From Planococcus chinensis (GTDB lineage: Bacteria; Bacillota; Bacilli; Bacillales_A; Planococcaceae): a stretch of 64,000 nucleotides of DNA. Under the pieces are notes generated by a model. The model saw only the letters and a program-made list of their open reading frames with translations, had not been told where the DNA came from and did not search any database. Where the stretch lies: NCBI RefSeq assembly GCF_020071995.1, contig NZ_JABWTK010000002.1, positions 186,001 to 250,000 on the forward strand, given 5' to 3'. The position numbers and the translations under genes are program-made. This document shows positions 9,512 to 18,721 of this stretch, piece by piece. Within the stretch, counting starts at the first letter, position 1. Each line of letters starts with the position of its first letter.

Positions 9512-10387
9512 TTAGCTTAATAAAGCGGCATGTTTTTTGACAATATCGACAAATGCCTCAACTTGGCGCAGCTGAAACGACGATTCGTATCCGATCAGCC
9601 ACGTATCCCGGGTCAATTCCAGCTCTTCTGCACTGCTTGATAAAGGAATCATATGGACGCCTTCATTGCCCGTCAAAGTGATTGACGGCAGGATGGCATA
9701 GCCGATGCCGTTGACGGCCATCTGCTTGCAAGTTTCAATCTGGTCGACGGTAATTTGCCGCTTCGGGTTTGATGGAAAATGGCGCTGCCACCATTGCTGG
9801 ATTTCTTCGTAATAATTGGAATCGCTTTTAAACTGGATAAATGGGCGCTCCGTCTTTTCCACTTTTTCCAGCGAATCGATTTCCTTGTCCACCAAATACA
9901 GCGTATCCCGGAATAAATGCATCTTCGGGCCTTTCCAATCCGTATGCCCCCGGACAATTCCGATATGGGCTTCTCCTTCATAAAGCGAGCGGGCGATTTC
10001 CGAACTCCAGCCGGTAATGAGCTGGATTTTCGCTTCCGGATAAAGCGTCACAAAATCTTTCAAAACTTTGGGCAGCCAGTTTTGTCCGATGATCGTTGCA
10101 CAAGCGATTTTCAAAGTTCCATGTACTTTGGAAGTCAAGGTATGAAGCACTTCAAACACTTCTTCTTTTCGCTGGATCATCTCTTTTGAATACTCAATGA
10201 CCAATTCGCCGGCAGGCGTCGGCGTCAGCCCTTTTTGGGAGCGGATGAACAATTGCTGCCCCCACTCTTTTTCAATCGATTGAAGACGCTGCGAAAGCGC
10301 CGGCTGCGATAAGAAAAGGCGTTCTGCAGCTTTTCGCATATTCCCTTCTTCTGCAAGCACTTTAAGGATCAATTCTTCATTAGCCAT
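9512..10387 (-). CDS. ccpC: LysR-family regulator, CcpC-like
   Basis: A 291-residue LysR regulator. The N-terminal winged helix (EEGNMRKAAERLFLSQPALSQRLQSIEKEWG) is very like B. subtilis CcpC (YkuM), the citrate-responsive repressor of aconitase and citrate synthase. The substrate-binding domain follows from about residue 90. The chromosomal position next to dapH and near cbpB supports the assignment. The start has a GGGAGTG site and lies inside the 3' end of the MFS gene (8-base overlap), so expression may be coupled to that pump. The ligand in this organism is inferred, not seen. Confidence 0.8.
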   Translation of the reverse strand: MANEELILKVLAEEGNMRKAAERLFLSQPALSQRLQSIEKEWGQQLFIRSQKGLTPTPAGELVIEYSKEMIQRKEEVFEVLHTLTSKVHGTLKIACATIIGQNWLPKVLKDFVTLYPEAKIQLITGWSSEIARSLYEGEAHIGIVRGHTDWKGPKMHLFRDTLYLVDKEIDSLEKVEKTERPFIQFKSDSNYYEEIQQWWQRHFPSNPKRQITVDQIETCKQMAVNGIGYAILPSITLTGNEGVHMIPLSSSAEELELTRDTWLIGYESSFQLRQVEAFVDIVKKHAALLS

Positions 10388-11855
10388 TGCTGCTCACTCC
10401 CTTTTTTCTAGGCAGGCCGAAAATTAGTACAAAACTGATGACAGCAAAAATGGCAGTCAAACTATAAACGTTTTGCAGCGCCTGGGTAAGACCTTCCTGC
10501 AAAAAACTGAGCACGTCCAGAGGAAGCTTGTTACGGCTGTCTTCTGTCAACATTCCATTGACCGAATTCAAAGTATAGTCTTTTTCATTGTCGTGGAAGT
10601 AATTCAATAAACTTGAATTCAAGAGGCTGCCAAGCAACGCTACGCCGATGGTGCTGCCTAAATTGCGCATAAACATATTAGAGGCTGTAGCTGTACCTCG
10701 CTGCTCGTACGTAACGGCCGCCTGAATGGAAACGATAAAAGCGGTAGAGGTAAGGCCCATGCCGACCCCGATCATGAAACTCGACATCGCGGCCCATAGC
10801 GGCCCAAATTCAGGGCGCATCGCAACAAAAAGCAAACTGCCGATCACCAGAAATATCCCGCCGGCGAGCGAAGTCCTGAAATAGCCGATTTTGATCAGCA
10901 GCCGCCCTGAGAAAAAGGCGGCAATCGGCCAGCCGATCGACATGGCAGTCAATGTAAAGCCGGCGATAGTAGCCGGCTGTTCCATAACCCCTGTAACATA
11001 TGTCGGCAAATAGCTCGAAACGGATATTAAAATCATGCCGGTGAACAAGGAAACAAGGTTGGCATACAAAATTGATTTGTTTCTCCAAATATCAAAAGGC
11101 ATCATCGGGTCTTTCGCTTTCTTTTCAACCAGCACAAATACTGCAAAAACGACTACGGCGCCGAGTGACAGTGAATAAGAACGCACAGAATCCCACTCAA
11201 ACCCTACTCCGCCTTCCACAAGCCAATAAAGAAAACTCGTCAGTGAAACCGTCAGCAAAAAAGCACCCAAATAATCGATGGATGGTTTTGTCTTTTTCTG
11301 CGGCTCCACAAGGAATAGCAATACCCCTGCAAGCGCCAGGATGCCGAGGGGAATGTTGACCCAAAATACGTATTCCCATCCGATTGTCGCCACCAGAAAT
11401 CCGCCGATTGCCGGACCGGTTACTGCCGAGATTCCCCAAACACTCGACAGATAGCCTTGGATTTTTCCGCGCTCTTCCGCTGTGTAAATATCTCCGACAA
11501 TGGTCGTGGCAATCGGCATGACTGCCCCTGCCCCGATGCCTTGGATAAAGCGGTAAAAGATCAGCTGCTCCATGGAACTCGCCAATCCGCACAATAAGGA
11601 ACCGATTAAAAATAGGATGATGCCGAATGCAAAAATCGGTTTGCGTCCAAAAATATCGGAAAGCTTTCCGTACAGGAGCACCGTGACCGTACTCATCAGC
11701 AAATAAGCGGAAAACACCCAGCTGTATTTAGAAAATCCACCAAGATCTGCTGAAATGCTGGGCATTGCCGTTGAAACAATCGTTGCTTCCACTGCCCCGA
11801 TAAACATAGCGAGCATGACCGAAGCCAGCACAAGGGGCCGGTTCGTTTTTTTCAT
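10380..11855 (-). CDS. MFS drug exporter of the DHA2 (14-helix) group
   Basis: A 491-residue transporter. Motif A occurs as LYGKLSDIFGRKPIF and motif C-like sequence as GVWGISAVTGPAIGGFLV (read as SSVWGISAVTGPAIGG). The first helix begins MKKTNRPLVLASVMLAMFIG. The start follows AAGAAGG with good spacing and an upstream in-frame extension is rejected. DHA2 members export drugs, dyes or metabolites using the proton gradient. It is placed between cbpB and ccpC, an insertion relative to the B. subtilis order, and overlaps ccpC by 8 bases. Confidence 0.9.
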   Translation of the reverse strand: MKKTNRPLVLASVMLAMFIGAVEATIVSTAMPSISADLGGFSKYSWVFSAYLLMSTVTVLLYGKLSDIFGRKPIFAFGIILFLIGSLLCGLASSMEQLIFYRFIQGIGAGAVMPIATTIVGDIYTAEERGKIQGYLSSVWGISAVTGPAIGGFLVATIGWEYVFWVNIPLGILALAGVLLFLVEPQKKTKPSIDYLGAFLLTVSLTSFLYWLVEGGVGFEWDSVRSYSLSLGAVVVFAVFVLVEKKAKDPMMPFDIWRNKSILYANLVSLFTGMILISVSSYLPTYVTGVMEQPATIAGFTLTAMSIGWPIAAFFSGRLLIKIGYFRTSLAGGIFLVIGSLLFVAMRPEFGPLWAAMSSFMIGVGMGLTSTAFIVSIQAAVTYEQRGTATASNMFMRNLGSTIGVALLGSLLNSSLLNYFHDNEKDYTLNSVNGMLTEDSRNKLPLDVLSFLQEGLTQALQNVYSLTAIFAVISFVLIFGLPRKKGVSSNG

Positions 11856-11880
11856 TTTCAAACCTTCTTTCGATTGACAG

Positions 11881-11909
11881 AAAAAAGGCCTCACAATGAG
11901 ACCTTTTTG
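11881..11909 (-). terminator. Intrinsic terminator between cbpB and the MFS gene
   Basis: A 12-bp stem (AAAAAGGTCTCA pairing with TGAGGCCTTTTT, one G-T pair) with a 3-base loop and T runs on both sides. It most likely ends the cbpB transcript, which separates cbpB from the MFS-ccpC unit. Confidence 0.85.
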
Positions 11910-11972
11910 TACGTTTAATTTTATCCTGCTTGAAATTGCAGCAGTGAAACCCGCTGCAGGAAACTGCACTAA

Positions 11973-12416
11973 TTATTTTCTCAATTGATAAATCTGTTTT
12001 TTTAACTGCTTAAGTATGACCCGTCGAGTAAGTATGCCCATAAACATGGCATCGTCATCGATTACGCATAAAAAGTTCTGGTCGATCAATAAATCCAAAG
12101 CCCGCTGGAAACGTTCAGAAATATGGATCAATGGAAAATCCGTCTGCATAATGTCTTCTACCCGAATGTCCGGCAAGCGTTCGTATTCAATGTGTTCCAT
12201 TCCAAGAATGGCATCCGTGATCCGCTGGGCATTAATCAAGCCGCAAAAACGATATTTTGAATCCAACACCGGAATTGCAGAGTAACCTGTCTTTGTAAGA
12301 ACCAGCAATGCATGTTCTGCACTGTTATTGACTTGGACATGCGCGACTTTTTCAGATGAGATTATATATTCTTCAATGGGGGTATCAAGAAAATCTCGGC
12401 TAGGTAATGAAATCAT
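11973..12416 (-). CDS. cbpB: CBS-domain protein CbpB (YkuL-like)
   Basis: A 147-residue protein made of two CBS motifs (about residues 15-75 and 85-140) and no other domain. Sequence, length and position beside ccpC match B. subtilis YkuL/Listeria CbpB. That family binds cyclic di-AMP; the ligand-free protein stimulates the Rel (p)ppGpp synthetase. The second messenger link is known for relatives and inferred here. An AAAGGAG site precedes the ATG. It appears to be a single-gene transcript. Confidence 0.88.
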   Translation of the reverse strand: MISLPSRDFLDTPIEEYIISSEKVAHVQVNNSAEHALLVLTKTGYSAIPVLDSKYRFCGLINAQRITDAILGMEHIEYERLPDIRVEDIMQTDFPLIHISERFQRALDLLIDQNFLCVIDDDAMFMGILTRRVILKQLKKQIYQLRK

Positions 12417-12517
12417 ATACTCTACTCCTTTTGCATCATAAACGAGTCATCCTGTCTTCGGTAACATCATAACATAACCCGTTTGGCGAGACTATTTAAT
12501 TGTGTTTCCATTTCGCC

Positions 12518-13285
12518 TTAAAATGGAAATTTGTTGAGCCATTGCCCGCCGTCCAGCGTCACAATTTCACCGTTCATATATGAAGCTTTGTCCGACATCA
12601 TGAAGGCGGCCAGCTCGGCCACTTCTTCCGGCTTGCCTAACCGGCCAAGCGGAATCGATTCCAATGTCCGTTTAGCCGCTTTTTCCGAGTCCCATAATTT
12701 TTCTGCGCCGCCGGTCCGCTCAATCGGGCCTGGAGCAATGCCGTTTACGCGAATGCCGAACTGCGTGCCCCATTCCACTGCCAGTGTCCGCGTCAAAGAC
12801 ATGACCCCTGCTTTGGCAGCTGCTGAATGCGCTACCCCGGCCCCTGCGGTCCAGGCATACGTCGCCAGCATATTGATGATGCTGCCTTTTATGCCATGTT
12901 CAATCCAGTAGTTGCCGACGGCATGGGAACAGAAAAACGTACCGTTCAATACGATATCAATAACGGATTTCCAGCCGTTCGGCGATAATTTTTCGGCATG
13001 CACAATAAAGTTGCCCGCCGCGTTATTAACAAGCCCGTCAATCCGGCCAAACTTTTCATGTGCGAAATTCACCATCGCTTTTGCATGTTCGGGTTCCCGG
13101 ACATCCATTTGAAACACTTCTACAGAACCATGCTGCGCATCAATCGTCCGGACTGCTGCATTCAATTTTTCCATATCGCGTCCGGTAATGACAACGTTCG
13201 CCCCTTCCGCTGCAAACTTTTCAGCCATATGGAGCCCCATCCCGCTAGACCCGCCTGTCACAATAATCGTTTTGTCTTTTAACAT
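12518..13285 (-). CDS. fadH: 2,4-dienoyl-CoA reductase-like SDR
   Basis: A 255-residue short-chain dehydrogenase with the NADP site TGGSSGMG (about residues 11-18), the NNAAGNF motif, and catalytic-region sequence where Ser-Ala-Ala-Ala-Lys (HSAAAKAGV) replaces the usual Tyr-x-x-x-Lys, as in dienoyl-CoA reductases. It closely resembles B. subtilis FadH (YkuF, 254 aa), needed for beta-oxidation of unsaturated fatty acids. The ATG at 13285 follows AAAGGGG; a TTG two codons upstream is less likely. It is monocistronic. Confidence 0.88.
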   Translation of the reverse strand: MLKDKTIIVTGGSSGMGLHMAEKFAAEGANVVITGRDMEKLNAAVRTIDAQHGSVEVFQMDVREPEHAKAMVNFAHEKFGRIDGLVNNAAGNFIVHAEKLSPNGWKSVIDIVLNGTFFCSHAVGNYWIEHGIKGSIINMLATYAWTAGAGVAHSAAAKAGVMSLTRTLAVEWGTQFGIRVNGIAPGPIERTGGAEKLWDSEKAAKRTLESIPLGRLGKPEEVAELAAFMMSDKASYMNGEIVTLDGGQWLNKFPF

Positions 13286-13582
13286 AACCAATTCCCCTTT
13301 CGGTAGATGTCTTTTCTATTTTTTTCTATTTGCTAAAACTTTAATCCCCACCGCTTGCCAGTAGCGTATCATCCTCTTACGGATGGATCTGTCCCCCACC
13401 TTATTGAAGCGCTTTCATTTAAAGCAAGCAGATTCCTTTGAACTGCCATTTTGCTGCTGCAGCTGCACGCCCATTTGATAAAATTTACGCAAAGCCAGCG
13501 GTCTTCCATATACACTATTGGTAATTTTTGATATGATAAATAGGCATTATACATGAAATTTATTATAGAAGGGAATGACTCC

Positions 13583-14044
13583 ATGGCATTCGATAAAACC
13601 GATACCGATATTGCCCAGGCAATCTTCACTGTCAATCGGCATGCAAAAACCGCCCCAGACAATCAGTATTTATATGCATTAAAAAAAGAAGCGCTCTTGT
13701 TGATGATCACGCAAAAGCGTGCAGAAAAAATCGGCCTTCACTTCAGCAAAAACCCCCGGAAAAGCCAACAACAATCTTCAGTCCTCGTAAAATGCGGAAA
13801 CTATTATTTTCATATGCTGCCGAAAAAAGAAGACTTTGAACTTCTTGAACATTTGGGACAGTTGGATGAAACATACCGGAACCCGCCAAGCAGGATGAAT
13901 TTGAAAACGGCAAAAGATATATTGAGTAATTTTACCGGGCTTCGTCCACAAAAGAAAGAAACAACCGCTTCCCAAATAACCAAATCCTATAAACCGCGTC
14001 CGATCGACCGGTTTTACACACCGAAGAAATCTTATTTTGATTGA
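13583..14044 (+). CDS. ykyB: YkyB-family conserved protein
   Basis: A 153-residue basic protein with the family block AIFTVNRHAKTAPDNQYLY, then KIGLHFSKNPRKSQQQSSVL and YYFHMLPKKEDFE. Start chosen at MAFDKTDTD because GAAGGGA lies at a correct distance and the length then equals B. subtilis YkyB (154 aa). The function is not known. It is transcribed divergently from fadH with a 297-base gap; I see no confident regulatory site in that gap. Confidence 0.88.
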   Translation: MAFDKTDTDIAQAIFTVNRHAKTAPDNQYLYALKKEALLLMITQKRAEKIGLHFSKNPRKSQQQSSVLVKCGNYYFHMLPKKEDFELLEHLGQLDETYRNPPSRMNLKTAKDILSNFTGLRPQKKETTASQITKSYKPRPIDRFYTPKKSYFD

Positions 14045-14051
14045 TGATGCA

Positions 14052-14085
14052 ACCGGATGCCTTTAGAGGCTTCCGGTCTTTTTTT
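14052..14085 (+). terminator. Intrinsic terminator after ykyB
   Basis: The stem ACCGGATGCCT / AGGCTTCCGGT has one T-T mismatch and a 3-base loop, followed by CTTTTTTT. Confidence 0.9.
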
Positions 14086-14119
14086 ATCCTTTAGATTTCC
14101 ATCGCCGATAACGTGAAGT

Positions 14120-14977
14120 TTATTCGAAATGCTTAATCAGCGCTTGTGTGCCGTTTTCACTATAGCCCTGTTCTGCCAATTTTTCGTACATGCCGAGCGA
14201 CAAGCGCAGTCCCGGCAATTCCAGGCCCATCAGTTCCGCTTCTTCCGCCGCGATTTTCATGTCTTTTATGAAATGCTTAATATAAAAGCCCGGTGCAAAA
14301 TCTTCTGCAATCATCCGCGGAGCCAGATTCGATAATGACCAGGAACCTGCGGCTCCGGATGAAATGGAACGAAGCACCTGCTCGGGGTCAAGGCCAGCTT
14401 TTTTGGCATATACAAGAGACTCGCAGACGCCGATCATGTTTGTTGCAATGTTAATTTGGTTGCACATTTTGGTATGCTGGCCGGACCCTGCTGGCCCTTG
14501 ATACACAATGTTTTCACCCATTAGCTCGAGCAGCGGCAAAACTTCCTGGAAATGCGGCTCCTCTCCACCTACCATAATCGACAAAGTGCCTTTTTGGGCT
14601 CCGATGTCTCCGCCGGAAACCGGTGCATCCAAGGCTTTTAAGCCTTTCGAAGCGGCTTCATCAAAAATGCGCTTCGCCAAATTAGGTTTGGATGTGGTAA
14701 GGTCCACTAATACTGCCCCTTTTTGGGCATTTTCCAAAATTCCCTCGTCTCCGAAATATACCTCTTCGACGTCCGATGGGTAGCCCACCATTGTAAAAAC
14801 AGTTTCCGCAGCAAGCGCCACTTCTTTTGGAGACTCTACCAGTTTGGCACCTGCTTCCACCAGACTTTCGGCTTTTTTAGCCGTGCGTGTATAGATGATG
14901 ACTTCATGTCCAGCAGTCAGTAAATGTTTTACCAAGCTGCTTCCCATTACACCAGTTCCAATAAATCCAACTTTCAT
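14120..14977 (-). CDS. ykwC: Beta-hydroxyacid dehydrogenase family protein, YkwC-like
   Basis: A 285-residue NAD(P)-dependent dehydrogenase of the 3-hydroxyisobutyrate/tartronate semialdehyde reductase family. The Rossmann motif is GFIGTGVMG (about residues 4-12). The substrate signature is DAPVSGGDIGAQKGTLSIMV, and the catalytic Lys lies in GSGQHTKMCNQ. It reads through almost all its length like B. subtilis YkwC, whose physiological substrate is unsettled. GGAGTG precedes the ATG. It converges on ykyB, whose terminator lies just downstream. Confidence 0.85.
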   Translation of the reverse strand: MKVGFIGTGVMGSSLVKHLLTAGHEVIIYTRTAKKAESLVEAGAKLVESPKEVALAAETVFTMVGYPSDVEEVYFGDEGILENAQKGAVLVDLTTSKPNLAKRIFDEAASKGLKALDAPVSGGDIGAQKGTLSIMVGGEEPHFQEVLPLLELMGENIVYQGPAGSGQHTKMCNQINIATNMIGVCESLVYAKKAGLDPEQVLRSISSGAAGSWSLSNLAPRMIAEDFAPGFYIKHFIKDMKIAAEEAELMGLELPGLRLSLGMYEKLAEQGYSENGTQALIKHFE

Positions 14978-15181
14978 ATGTACGTCACTCCTTCGCTTAT
15001 GTCTTCAGTTTATCAAAACTTTTCAGTTAATTCACGGAATTCCAGAAAATTTTAACAGGCAGCATTCCATTCCCTTAAAAAAACAAAAAAAAGAAGCCGA
15101 TCCGCTGTTCGGACCGACCACAAAAGGGGGAAATGAGAATGTTGCTGTGTTCAAATATACTATGCCCGCCCCAACAGGCAT

Positions 15182-16405
15182 TTAAACATATTCTTTTAAA
15201 TATTTTTCTTTTATTTTTTTTATTTCTTCCAGGAAAGGCTCGCCTTCTGATTCCGTTAAGGTTCCTGAGCCGTACCGCACCAAATCATAGGTTTTAAAAA
15301 AACCTTCGGACACATTCCACGTCATGCGGTTCATCCACTCCCGCACAGTTTCATGTTCTTTTCGCCCGAGCCCGGCAGTTTCTGCTTCCTGTTCAAAAGC
15401 CCGGTAAGCCTTGCGGACGGCTTCCACATCCATTTCTGCATACTGAACCTGTGTCGGCTGTTCGGATGGCTCGTCTGCAGAAGTTATTGGATAGCGCTGA
15501 GTTTTTGCCGCTCCTTTTTCTTGCTGTTCTTCTTTTTCAGGTTTGTTTTTCAACAGCCAGAAAACCAGCAGGGCGAAAAAGACAAGGAGTATTGCAGCCA
15601 GCATAAACTCTACCGGAAAATCAACGTCTTTGGGCTGGAAACTTGCTTGGCCCTCCTCCTCAGCAAGCGTTTCCGGATCTAATTTCTCTAATGTTTCCTT
15701 CATTTCCTGTTCAGTGGATAACCCCGATAAATACTCCGTGAGTTTTTCCATCAATCCAGCAAATGGCCATAGGACAATCTGCAAAATGCCGCCGAGAACC
15801 CATCCAGCCAATCTTCTTGCATCTTCAGCCAGAAAGTAAACCAGAAATCCGCTTAAACTTGCTGAACTGATGACAAGAGATGTGCCAATCGCCATTACCG
15901 AAAAGGAAACCCCTTCTTTCCGCGTCTGCATATACCGGTATAACAGCCGGAAGCACACATAAAACCCTGCCGCCGCAATGGCTATGGCAAAAATCTCTTC
16001 AGAATTTTCAACTCGGGGATTGAATAAGCTGATCACAAGTGCTGCGGAAAACAGCAAGACAAATACCAGCAGAAAATGGCCTTCCTGGTGGCTTTCGCTA
16101 TCAAAGACGGAGAAGCGGGCGTGCAGCCGGTACAGTGTCAGCATGCCCAGAACAACTGCAAGCCAAATGGGTACACCCAAAACAAGCGCCGTTATGAAAA
16201 TCACTGCAGCAACTAAAGCCGTACCCAAGACGTGATAAGAAAATTTAAGAAAGAGAACAAATGCGAGAACTGCTGCACCCAAACTGAGAAGCAGCCACAA
16301 CGACATTAAAGGAACGGCCGTCTCATTCTTAGTAAAAACCAGTAACAGTGAAATGGCGAAGGCATCCAGCATGTAATTGCCGGCAGACCATAAACGTGAA
16401 ATCAT
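15182..16405 (-). CDS. Polytopic membrane protein of the MoxR-DUF58 operon, DUF4129-like C-terminus
   Basis: A 407-residue protein with about eight hydrophobic segments in the first 210 residues, another at about 265-285, and a soluble C-terminal region (about 295-407). That region, with RKAYRAFEQEAETAGLGRKEHETVREWMNRM, resembles DUF4129. Transglutaminase-DUF4129 proteins normally follow YeaC-YeaD in Bacillus (YebA), but no transglutaminase Cys-His-Asp core is visible here. The start overlaps the DUF58 stop by four bases. Likely a membrane partner of the MoxR/DUF58 pair. Confidence 0.75.
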   Translation of the reverse strand: MISRLWSAGNYMLDAFAISLLLVFTKNETAVPLMSLWLLLSLGAAVLAFVLFLKFSYHVLGTALVAAVIFITALVLGVPIWLAVVLGMLTLYRLHARFSVFDSESHQEGHFLLVFVLLFSAALVISLFNPRVENSEEIFAIAIAAAGFYVCFRLLYRYMQTRKEGVSFSVMAIGTSLVISSASLSGFLVYFLAEDARRLAGWVLGGILQIVLWPFAGLMEKLTEYLSGLSTEQEMKETLEKLDPETLAEEEGQASFQPKDVDFPVEFMLAAILLVFFALLVFWLLKNKPEKEEQQEKGAAKTQRYPITSADEPSEQPTQVQYAEMDVEAVRKAYRAFEQEAETAGLGRKEHETVREWMNRMTWNVSEGFFKTYDLVRYGSGTLTESEGEPFLEEIKKIKEKYLKEYV

Positions 16406-17556
16406 CGGATGCCACTTCCTTTTCTGCCAGGGAGCAATTTAAGTTCGGTGCGCGTTGCCCATTTTGCCACAAAGCGCTGGATTCCGGAAAATTCATCGGC
16501 CATCAAATACGTTGTAAACGGCAGCTCGATATGCAAATCCAAATGGGCCAGCATGGATGGATAAGGCATCGTCGAGTGGTTTTTAGACATGACGGAAAGC
16601 AGCTCCAGCGCTTTCTGGCGTTGAATGGCCCCTTCACCTGGCGCTAAATAAAGAAAAGGCATTTTTCCAGTAGAGCGGATATTGACAGCCAAAGCATACG
16701 GTACGCCTTCCCGGTAACACGTTTCAATGTAAGAAGCCACTTCTTCGATGCGTTCCTCCAAATGGGGGATCGTTGCGTAATGATCCGCCACATTCAATGC
16801 GAACAGAACCGATTCATTGGCTACTTGGTCAAACACCTTGGTTTGATAGGACTGCATGCGGGCACTTGCTTTCCAGTGGATGGTATTGAAACTATCCGTC
16901 GGCACATAATCGCGGGTGCCGATCGGCTGGAAACTATCATCGAACAAAGAATTTTTCAGATTGAACTGCCCCGGTTTTTGGCGAGACGGCGAATAATGGA
17001 AAAAGGCTTTTTGGAGTTTCGGATACACCAGCAATTCCTGCAAGATCATCGGCTTATACTCAAGCACTACAGTGCCTTCGCCAAACGGATGCGGAACACT
17101 CAGCTCCATCTTCTTCAACCGGGCTAGTCCCCGACGGTTTCCAGTCACCGGAATTTTTACCGCCAGGGTTTCGTTATGGCCGATCGTGAAAGGTACATCC
17201 AGTTCAACAAGGTCTCCATAATTTACAATGAGCGGGCCTTGCGGCAAAACCGCATCCTGAAACCAGATTTTCAATTGGCCCCCGAGCACCGGCAGCCCCC
17301 TGTTTTCAAACACAAGCTCCCATGCGCTTTCGCCGCCAGTCAAGAGGCGCTTCCGGCTTCTCGTATTGACCAGCTCCAAGCGCTTTCCGACATGGGCGAA
17401 ATAAAGCCACTGCAAGCCTGCAATTGCTGCGATAAACGCAGCGACCGCTGCCGCAGTTAACTGCAAAAAAGCCATCGCTATAAAAAAGAATATCCCGAGT
17501 AAACTCAACACCCATTTTGTGTTCGTCGAATTGTAGTCGTGGCGCACCCAAACCAT
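16402..17556 (-). CDS. DUF58 domain protein with N-terminal membrane segments (YeaD-like)
   Basis: A 384-residue protein. Two hydrophobic helices (about residues 14-52) precede a beta-rich part. The DUF58 core occurs as FQPIGTRDYVPTDSFNTIHW then KASARMQSYQTKVFDQVANE (about 205-245). This longer architecture matches YeaD and differs from the short soluble DUF58 at 88-948. It begins one base after the MoxR stop codon and overlaps the next gene by four bases, so the three genes form one operon. Confidence 0.87.
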   Translation of the reverse strand: MVWVRHDYNSTNTKWVLSLLGIFFFIAMAFLQLTAAAVAAFIAAIAGLQWLYFAHVGKRLELVNTRSRKRLLTGGESAWELVFENRGLPVLGGQLKIWFQDAVLPQGPLIVNYGDLVELDVPFTIGHNETLAVKIPVTGNRRGLARLKKMELSVPHPFGEGTVVLEYKPMILQELLVYPKLQKAFFHYSPSRQKPGQFNLKNSLFDDSFQPIGTRDYVPTDSFNTIHWKASARMQSYQTKVFDQVANESVLFALNVADHYATIPHLEERIEEVASYIETCYREGVPYALAVNIRSTGKMPFLYLAPGEGAIQRQKALELLSVMSKNHSTMPYPSMLAHLDLHIELPFTTYLMADEFSGIQRFVAKWATRTELKLLPGRKGSGIR

Positions 17557-17557
17557 A

Positions 17558-18493
17558 TTAAAAAGCCTCTACCGGTGAAGGAATCGAATCTGCCACTTCC
17601 ATCAGCACTTCCTGGGCATCCCGGACTAACATGCCTTCAGCCGTCAACAAAATGCGGTGAACCGCTACAGGTTCTAAAATGGTTTTCACATCATCGGGCG
17701 TGACGAAACGGCGGCCATTGATAAACGCATAGCCCTGTGCGGCATGGACCAATGCCAGAGCCGCACGGGAACTCAACCCCAGTTCAATGGAAGGATGGCG
17801 GCGTGTAGCACGCACCAATTCCAGGATGTATGTTTCAATATCCTCGTGGACGGCTACTTTTTTCGCTTCGACCGACCAGGCCCGCACATCTTCTATGGAA
17901 GCGACCGCCGTTATTTCCTTTTTATGCGAAACATTCCCACGGAAGTTCCGAATGATTTTCATTTCATCTTCGTATTCCGGGTAGCCGATCTCTAAACGGA
18001 ATAAAAAGCGGTCCAATTGAGCAGCAGGAAGCGGAAACGTCCCTTGCTGGGATTCAACCGGATTCTGCGTGGCAATGACAATGAACGGATCGGGAAGCGG
18101 CAGCGTTTCCCCGTCAATGGTCGCCTGTTTTTCTTCCATCGCTTCCAGCAAACTTGACTGGGTCCGGGGAGTGGCCCGGTTTATTTCATCTGCCAGCAAT
18201 AGATTGGTCAACACAGCTCCGGGACGAAGTTCAAATTCTTGCGTTTTAGGATTAAAAAATCGGATTCCGGTGACATCCGAAGGCAAGACATCCGGAGTAA
18301 ACTGCAGACGCTGAAAAATGCCATGAAAAGAGCCGGCAAATGCTTTGGCCATCCAGGTTTTACCGGATCCGGGAACGCTTTCAAGCAAGACATGCCCTTC
18401 TTGGATCAACGCAATTAACATAAAATCAATTTCTTTTTCCCTTCCAACCACCAATTCGTTTAAATGCTTTTTGACACCCCTTAAATTTTCCAC
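17558..18493 (-). CDS. MoxR-family AAA+ ATPase (YeaC-like)
   Basis: A 311-residue MoxR ATPase. The Walker A is VPGSGKTW (about residues 39-46), the Walker B is LLADEIN, and the sensor region is VIATQNPVESQQGTFPLPAAQ. It is the first gene of a three-gene operon with DUF58 and a polytopic membrane protein. The start has a GGGGGAA site. It is the second MoxR in 17 kb and differs markedly from the one at 945-1937, so the two systems are unlikely to be recent duplicates. Confidence 0.92.
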   Translation of the reverse strand: MENLRGVKKHLNELVVGREKEIDFMLIALIQEGHVLLESVPGSGKTWMAKAFAGSFHGIFQRLQFTPDVLPSDVTGIRFFNPKTQEFELRPGAVLTNLLLADEINRATPRTQSSLLEAMEEKQATIDGETLPLPDPFIVIATQNPVESQQGTFPLPAAQLDRFLFRLEIGYPEYEDEMKIIRNFRGNVSHKKEITAVASIEDVRAWSVEAKKVAVHEDIETYILELVRATRRHPSIELGLSSRAALALVHAAQGYAFINGRRFVTPDDVKTILEPVAVHRILLTAEGMLVRDAQEVLMEVADSIPSPVEAF

Positions 18494-18532
18494 ATGGTTT
18501 CCCCCAATGTTTAAATTCTTCTGCAGTTCCCC

Positions 18533-18721
18533 TTACTTGGACGGTTCTTCGGTATATGTATAAATCGTAACGCCGTGATGATAGGCCGCCCCTCTAAAAT
18601 GCTTAAAATCTTCCCGGGCGATCAGGACCTTGCGGAAATCAAGGAAGTCTTCCTTCTCGATGGTCAGTGAAGAAATTTCTCCTTGCTTTAATTGTTCCAA
18701 TTGCTCGTTGTAGTCTGTCAT
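18533..18721 (-). CDS. Small conserved hypothetical protein (62 aa)
   Basis: A 62-residue protein beginning MTDYNEQLEQLKQGEISSL, with the block DFLDFRKVLIAREDFKHFRG and a YTYTEE end. The start follows AAAGGGGA with good spacing; longer upstream in-frame extension has no such site. I recognise the style of a small conserved Bacillales protein but cannot name its function. It lies just upstream of the MoxR operon on the same strand with a 39-base gap, so cotranscription is possible. Confidence 0.7.
   Translation of the reverse strand: MTDYNEQLEQLKQGEISSLTIEKEDFLDFRKVLIAREDFKHFRGAAYHHGVTIYTYTEEPSK

Noticed and set aside
13369..13662. Minus-strand 97-codon frame upstream of fadH
   Set aside because: No ribosome binding site, overlaps the ykyB start region in antisense, and the sequence is not like any family.
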